Positions 6,101 through 7,841 of a stretch of 7,841 nt of DNA are shown here, piece by piece. The notes beneath the pieces were generated by a model, which did not search any database, had not been told where the DNA came from, and saw only the letters and a list, made by a program, of their open reading frames with translations. The position numbers and the translations under genes are program-made. The stretch's first letter is position 1, and each line of letters begins with the position of its first letter. Location of the stretch: the NCBI GenBank assembly GCA_934490165.1, contig CAKSTB010000036.1:1-7841 (forward strand), in the 5' to 3' direction. This DNA is from an uncultured Ruminiclostridium sp. Lineage in GTDB: Bacteria; Bacillota; Clostridia; Oscillospirales; Ruminococcaceae.

Positions 6101-7841
6101 ATGTGCTTTTGTTTAATTTGAGGGTTGTACCGGTATTGTTCTCGCCTTTATAAGTATAACTGCCGTTTGAGCCTGTAAAGGTGAGATACTTGCCATTGTG
6201 CTTGATTTTAAAAGCAACCTCGGCAAGCTGCTCATCGGTAATATTTTCAATAGCGCCGTTTTCATTTAAAAACTCTTTGTCAATCTGTACAGAACCGCTT
6301 TTAAGCTGATTGTTAATTTCAATATCGTCTAGCTCTATTACGGTATTCGGGTTGCCGTCACCAAGGTCGATACGTTGATCGCGGCTATCTGTTTCATAAT
6401 CCGTACCGCTGTAATTTTCTATGACTGACATATAGTACGGTGTAGTATTAGTGCCAAAAGAGATAGTAATCTCGCCGTTATTATCAAGTTTCAAATCAGC
6501 CGCAGATGTTTTTACAGCAGTGACATCCTTGAAAATATAATTGCCGTTGCTTCCGGTAAAATTAACATAATATCCTGCAGGCGGGGTAGACTGTACTTTT
6601 CCGCCGATACCCAGTACTTGCAGATTTACAGTAACTTTTGCGTACTGTTCCTGAAGCTCTTCGGCGGTCAGATTGTCCTCATCGCTGAAATGCTTGCGGA
6701 TAACTACAATAGGCGCAGATTTATTCGTAAAAGGCACACTCTTCGTTTCGCCTTTCTTGGAAATTGTTACAGTTCGTGACTGCGTTTTGGGAGAGTAACC
6801 TTCGGCATTGTTGATTTCTGTTATCGTGTACTTACCCAACGGGAGCTTGCTTACATTAAACTTGCTGCCGCTAAGCTTCAGGTTGTTAGCAGAGGTTTGA
6901 GTACCTGCATACACATACGCACCTGCAGATCCTGTAACCTTGATATATGTACCATTACTGTTTTTGACTGTAAAGTATACATTTTTTTCAAGCTCTGCTT
7001 TCTGAGCTGTTGTCAGCGTTGTGTCAGACAACCATGTTTTCTTTACTTGCGCTGTACCACTGTCCTCGCTATTTACGAAAGACACCGACGCTGTTTTGCC
7101 ATTTGAAATTGTAATCGTCTGAGATGCCTTGTTGACTGAATAACCTTCAGGCGAGCCGTACTCATAAACGGTGTATTTGCCTGTAGGCAGGTCTGAAACA
7201 GTAAATTTACCCGTACCGGGGTTAACGTACAGTGACGTAGCTGTAGTTGATGTTCCGGTAAACGAATATGTTCCGCTGTACTTCGTACCGCTGACAGTTA
7301 TATATTTTCCGTCAGCGTTCTTGATACGGAAATATATATGCTGATTTCTTTCGGTATTACTGCTTGCGGATATTGCGTTGCCGTTGGTATCTTTCCACGT
7401 CTTTATAACCTCGCCCGTGCCGGTGTTACGGGTATTGGTAAATGTCACAGTGCCTGTACCGTTTGTAGGAACAGTTACTGTACGGCTTAGATTCTGTCTT
7501 GTATAATACGGTATACCGTTGCCGTCATTACCATATTCGTAGACCGTATACGTTCCTGCAGGTAACGATTTTACTAAAAAAGTGTTACTTGAGTTTAATT
7601 TGAACTGGCTCACGGAGCCGCTTGCAGAGTAGGTATACGAGCCTGCCTTGCCTGTAGCCTTCACGGCCGAACCCAAACTATTCTTTATCGTGAAATAGAT
7701 GTCGCTGTTACTTGCCTGTGTGCTGGAGCTGTCGTGTTTGTGTTCCCATACTTTTTTGATCTGAGCTGTTCCGCTGTCTTCGCCATTTACAAAAGATACT
7801 GACGCTGTTTTGCCGTTTGTGATTGTAACCGTCTGAGAAGC
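2988..7841 (-). CDS. Giant sortase-anchored Cna-B/SpaA-repeat adhesin (N-terminus off window)
   Basis: The open frame runs without a stop from the right edge to TAA at 2990-2988 and gives 1617 visible residues; the leader peptide and N-terminal domains are missing. Translation of 7841-7677 continues the repeat pattern in frame, so an apparent TTG start at 7676 is not real. It is a surface stalk of repeated beta-sandwich modules: A1 (tail, 1-24), A2-A6 (25-633), B1 (634-724), C1 (725-840), D1 (841-939), B2 (940-1031), C2 (1032-1148), A7-A8 (1149-1386), D2 (1387-1487), B3 (1488-1575). It ends with NPPSG at 1578-1582, a membrane helix at about 1591-1608 and RRKQHKH. Most modules keep a Lys near the start, Glu in a YTVxE-like strand and Asn near the end, the set that forms internal isopeptide bonds in Cna-B folds. 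Its place upstream of a conjugation ATPase suggests a mating or host adhesin; the ligand is unknown. Confidence 0.93.
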   Translation of the reverse strand, partial: ASQTVTITNGKTASVSFVNGEDSGTAQIKKVWEHKHDSSSTQASNSDIYFTIKNSLGSAVKATGKAGSYTYSASGSVSQFKLNSSNTFLVKSLPAGTYTVYEYGNDGNGIPYYTRQNLSRTVTVPTNGTGTVTFTNTRNTGTGEVIKTWKDTNGNAISASSNTERNQHIYFRIKNADGKYITVSGTKYSGTYSFTGTSTTATSLYVNPGTGKFTVSDLPTGKYTVYEYGSPEGYSVNKASQTITISNGKTASVSFVNSEDSGTAQVKKTWLSDTTLTTAQKAELEKNVYFTVKNSNGTYIKVTGSAGAYVYAGTQTSANNLKLSGSKFNVSKLPLGKYTITEINNAEGYSPKTQSRTVTISKKGETKSVPFTNKSAPIVVIRKHFSDEDNLTAEELQEQYAKVTVNLQVLGIGGKVQSTPPAGYYVNFTGSNGNYIFKDVTAVKTSAADLKLDNNGEITISFGTNTTPYYMSVIENYSGTDYETDSRDQRIDLGDGNPNTVIELDDIEINNQLKSGSVQIDKEFLNENGAIENITDEQLAEVAFKIKHNGKYLTFTGSNGSYTYKGENNTGTTLKLNKSTYNFIANELPAREEYTVYEVSGTTGYSFSIDPVTFTITPAGSVKKVFTNKAMTGTISIVKHSADGVLSGWQFRVTGTAKTGQSYDKTFTTDANGTITISNIRIGDYKVTEVKTDKTFGYITEDSKDIEVKTDTVKTVNFTNKPYANIVINKVDSVTNAALSGAKFGIFTDADCENPAQAYTSATDDTLIDAVITESATGKYTCNFLPIESKNGTTYYVKELSAPDHYAIDTDVHPVTLKTANSTVAVSNNATSKFYETPLGSVRTTKVDADHPDVLLSGAEFTVYNSDKATVYGKLAETSKGTYQLDEIPAGTYYLKETKAPKYYNIDNTFYQFTISDAGKVVDVSINGNDKFPNAPQKGDIKIVKRSADGVLSGWKFEVSGTALNGTPVATKTYTTDAKGEINISNLLIGTYTVKEVKDGKTVGYITPANQAIEVKSNATTTATFENKPFGHIVINKVDAKTGEKVTGATFGIYTDSTCKTVAKAYKSDTDSTLVNAEIIETATGVYTCNNLPISSATGTTYYVKELTAPEGYYLDTNAHAVTLKTANATVSVSNEIGKSDFNEYPYGHGAVIKEWKLDKSTADMTADEIAQMKAELEKSLYFTVKDSNGKYITATGADGVYTYNGESTTEFRYVLKNSKFTIAELPTGDYTVTEFSTLSDYTIKSENPVKITVVRNQTATATFVNERDTGNASIIKKWTNPNGLTTAQKAELEKNVYFTVKNADGAYLKAVSKNGKYVYNGSQTAEARFMLTNGKFELAELPTGKYTITEINNAEGYLPKTQVKTITVTKDATASAEFVNKVIVGNVTLTKVDEDYPENKLTGAVFTVYKSDKKTVVGTMKETETGVYSLEGLVYGEYYVQETKAPEYFVRDVNFYYFQIANDGETVEVSNDELGKGTFINSPQKGEIKIVKTSYDKKVEGFHFEVTGKAYTGQDFNKTYTTDKNGIIRITDLRAGEYTIHEIKDTASAGYVLPADVQLTIDRDGAIATAEMYNGNNPPSGVRNDEFQTVLIIISAVALSAGAILLISPRRKQHKH
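3117..3683 (-). repeat. Membrane-proximal D2-B3 module pair of the adhesin
   Basis: Limits: D2 3381-3683, B3 3117-3380. The D2/B3 joint, NSPQKG-EIKIVK, repeats the D1/B2 joint, NAPQKG-DIKIVK, so D-B is a conserved pair. B3 is the most degenerate B module (TSYDKKVEGF replaces SADGVLSGW) and leads directly into the sorting signal. Confidence 0.8.
3684..4397 (-). repeat. Second A-type pair (A7, A8) of the adhesin
   Basis: Limits: A7 4029-4397, A8 3684-4028. A8 shares with the distant A4 a run of 19 identical residues (LTTAQKAELEKNVYFTVKN) and GKYTITEINNAEGY. Across the 19 codons 50 of 57 bases match, which points to fairly recent copying or gene conversion between them. Confidence 0.8.
4398..5942 (-). 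repeat. B-C-D-B-C module block of the adhesin
   Basis: Limits: B1 5670-5942, C1 5322-5669, D1 5025-5321, B2 4749-5024, C2 4398-4748. B modules start IxIVK-x-SADGVLSGW and carry a TTDAxG turn. C modules start IVINKVD, contain two Cys 30 residues apart and a TTYYVKEL strand. D modules contain GAxFTVYxSDK and ETKAP. C1 and C2 align without gaps over 104 residues, with about 60% identity counted by hand. The block reads as a tandem copy of a B-C unit around one D module. Confidence 0.8.
5943..7841 (-). repeat. A-type module array (A1 tail to A6) of the adhesin
   Basis: Module limits in bases: A1 tail 7770-7841, A2 7419-7769, A3 7056-7418, A4 6717-7055, A5 6294-6716, A6 5943-6293. A-type modules begin with K-x-W/F, then a YFTVKN-x-x-G-x-Y strand, a YxYxG turn, an LPxGxYTVxE strand and an FxN end. 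The A1/A2 junction closely resembles the A3/A4 junction in protein and DNA, suggesting that two-module blocks were duplicated. A5 is the most divergent: 141 residues, no YFTVKN, and a long acidic stretch before its final Asn. Confidence 0.8.

Larger units (their letters stand above)
1..7841. mobile_element. Probable segment of a conjugative element (ends not in window)
   Basis: A VirD4/TraG coupling protein with intact ATPase motifs, adjacent co-directional genes with tight spacing and a large anchored adhesin together suggest a transfer region. No relaxase, VirB4, integrase, attachment site or oriT is visible, so element type and limits cannot be given. Confidence 0.55.

Noticed and set aside
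316..7106. Plus-strand open frames of 62-95 codons at several places
   Set aside because: All lie opposite well-supported minus-strand genes, lack convincing ribosome binding sites and family-like sequence, and are explained by antisense reading of the repeats.
7674..7676. TTG as the start of the adhesin gene
   Set aside because: The frame is open to the right edge and translates to further Cna-B repeat sequence (VSFVNGEDSGTAQIKK), so the gene continues beyond the window.
3117..7841. CRISPR array or non-coding tandem repeat
   Set aside because: The repeats are about 270-420 bases, degenerate and in one open frame, as expected of protein modules.

Overview
The window looks like part of a conjugative element (an integrative conjugative element or a conjugative plasmid) from a Gram-positive host, most likely an anaerobic gut-type Clostridia such as Ruminococcus or a relative. 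The reasons are strong AGGAGG ribosome binding sites before every gene, a VirD4/TraG-type coupling protein of the Firmicutes kind, and a sortase-anchored giant surface protein built from Cna-B/SpaA modules. The taxonomic call is inference: there is no rRNA or other marker in the window.

All genes lie on the minus strand and read from the right edge to the left. (1) 2988-7841: the C-terminal 1617 residues of a giant adhesin whose N-terminus is off the right edge. It has one partial and 14 complete beta-sandwich modules of four recognisable types (called A-D here), then a non-canonical NPPSG sorting signal, a membrane helix and a basic tail. (2) 2942-2963: a GC-rich stem-loop between the adhesin and the next gene. 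(3) 2220-2912: a 230-residue protein with two membrane helices and no family I recognise. (4) 2138-2214: a striking leader with two copies of a GTGCTA-N4-TAGCAC palindrome that also pair with each other, next to the ribosome binding site of the following gene. (5) 69-2132: a 687-residue type IV coupling protein (VirD4/TraG) with Walker A and B motifs and a Gln/Glu-rich C-terminal tail. (6) 1-57: the first 19 codons of another gene, whose ribosome binding site overlaps the coupling protein stop codon.

The likely joint role is conjugation. The adhesin would hold the donor to recipient cells or surfaces, and the coupling protein would feed the relaxosome into the type IV secretion channel. The small membrane protein sits between them and may belong to the same machinery. 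Short spacers suggest co-transcription from adhesin to coupling protein and beyond, with regulation at the two structured spacers. The small membrane protein gene is visibly more A+T rich (about 35% G+C in sampled lines) than the adhesin gene (about 45%), so the cluster may be a mosaic.

The points most worth following are the non-random module order of the adhesin, two modules in which a Cys pair coincides with loss of the isopeptide Asn, and the leader that could hide the coupling protein ribosome binding site until the upstream gene is translated.
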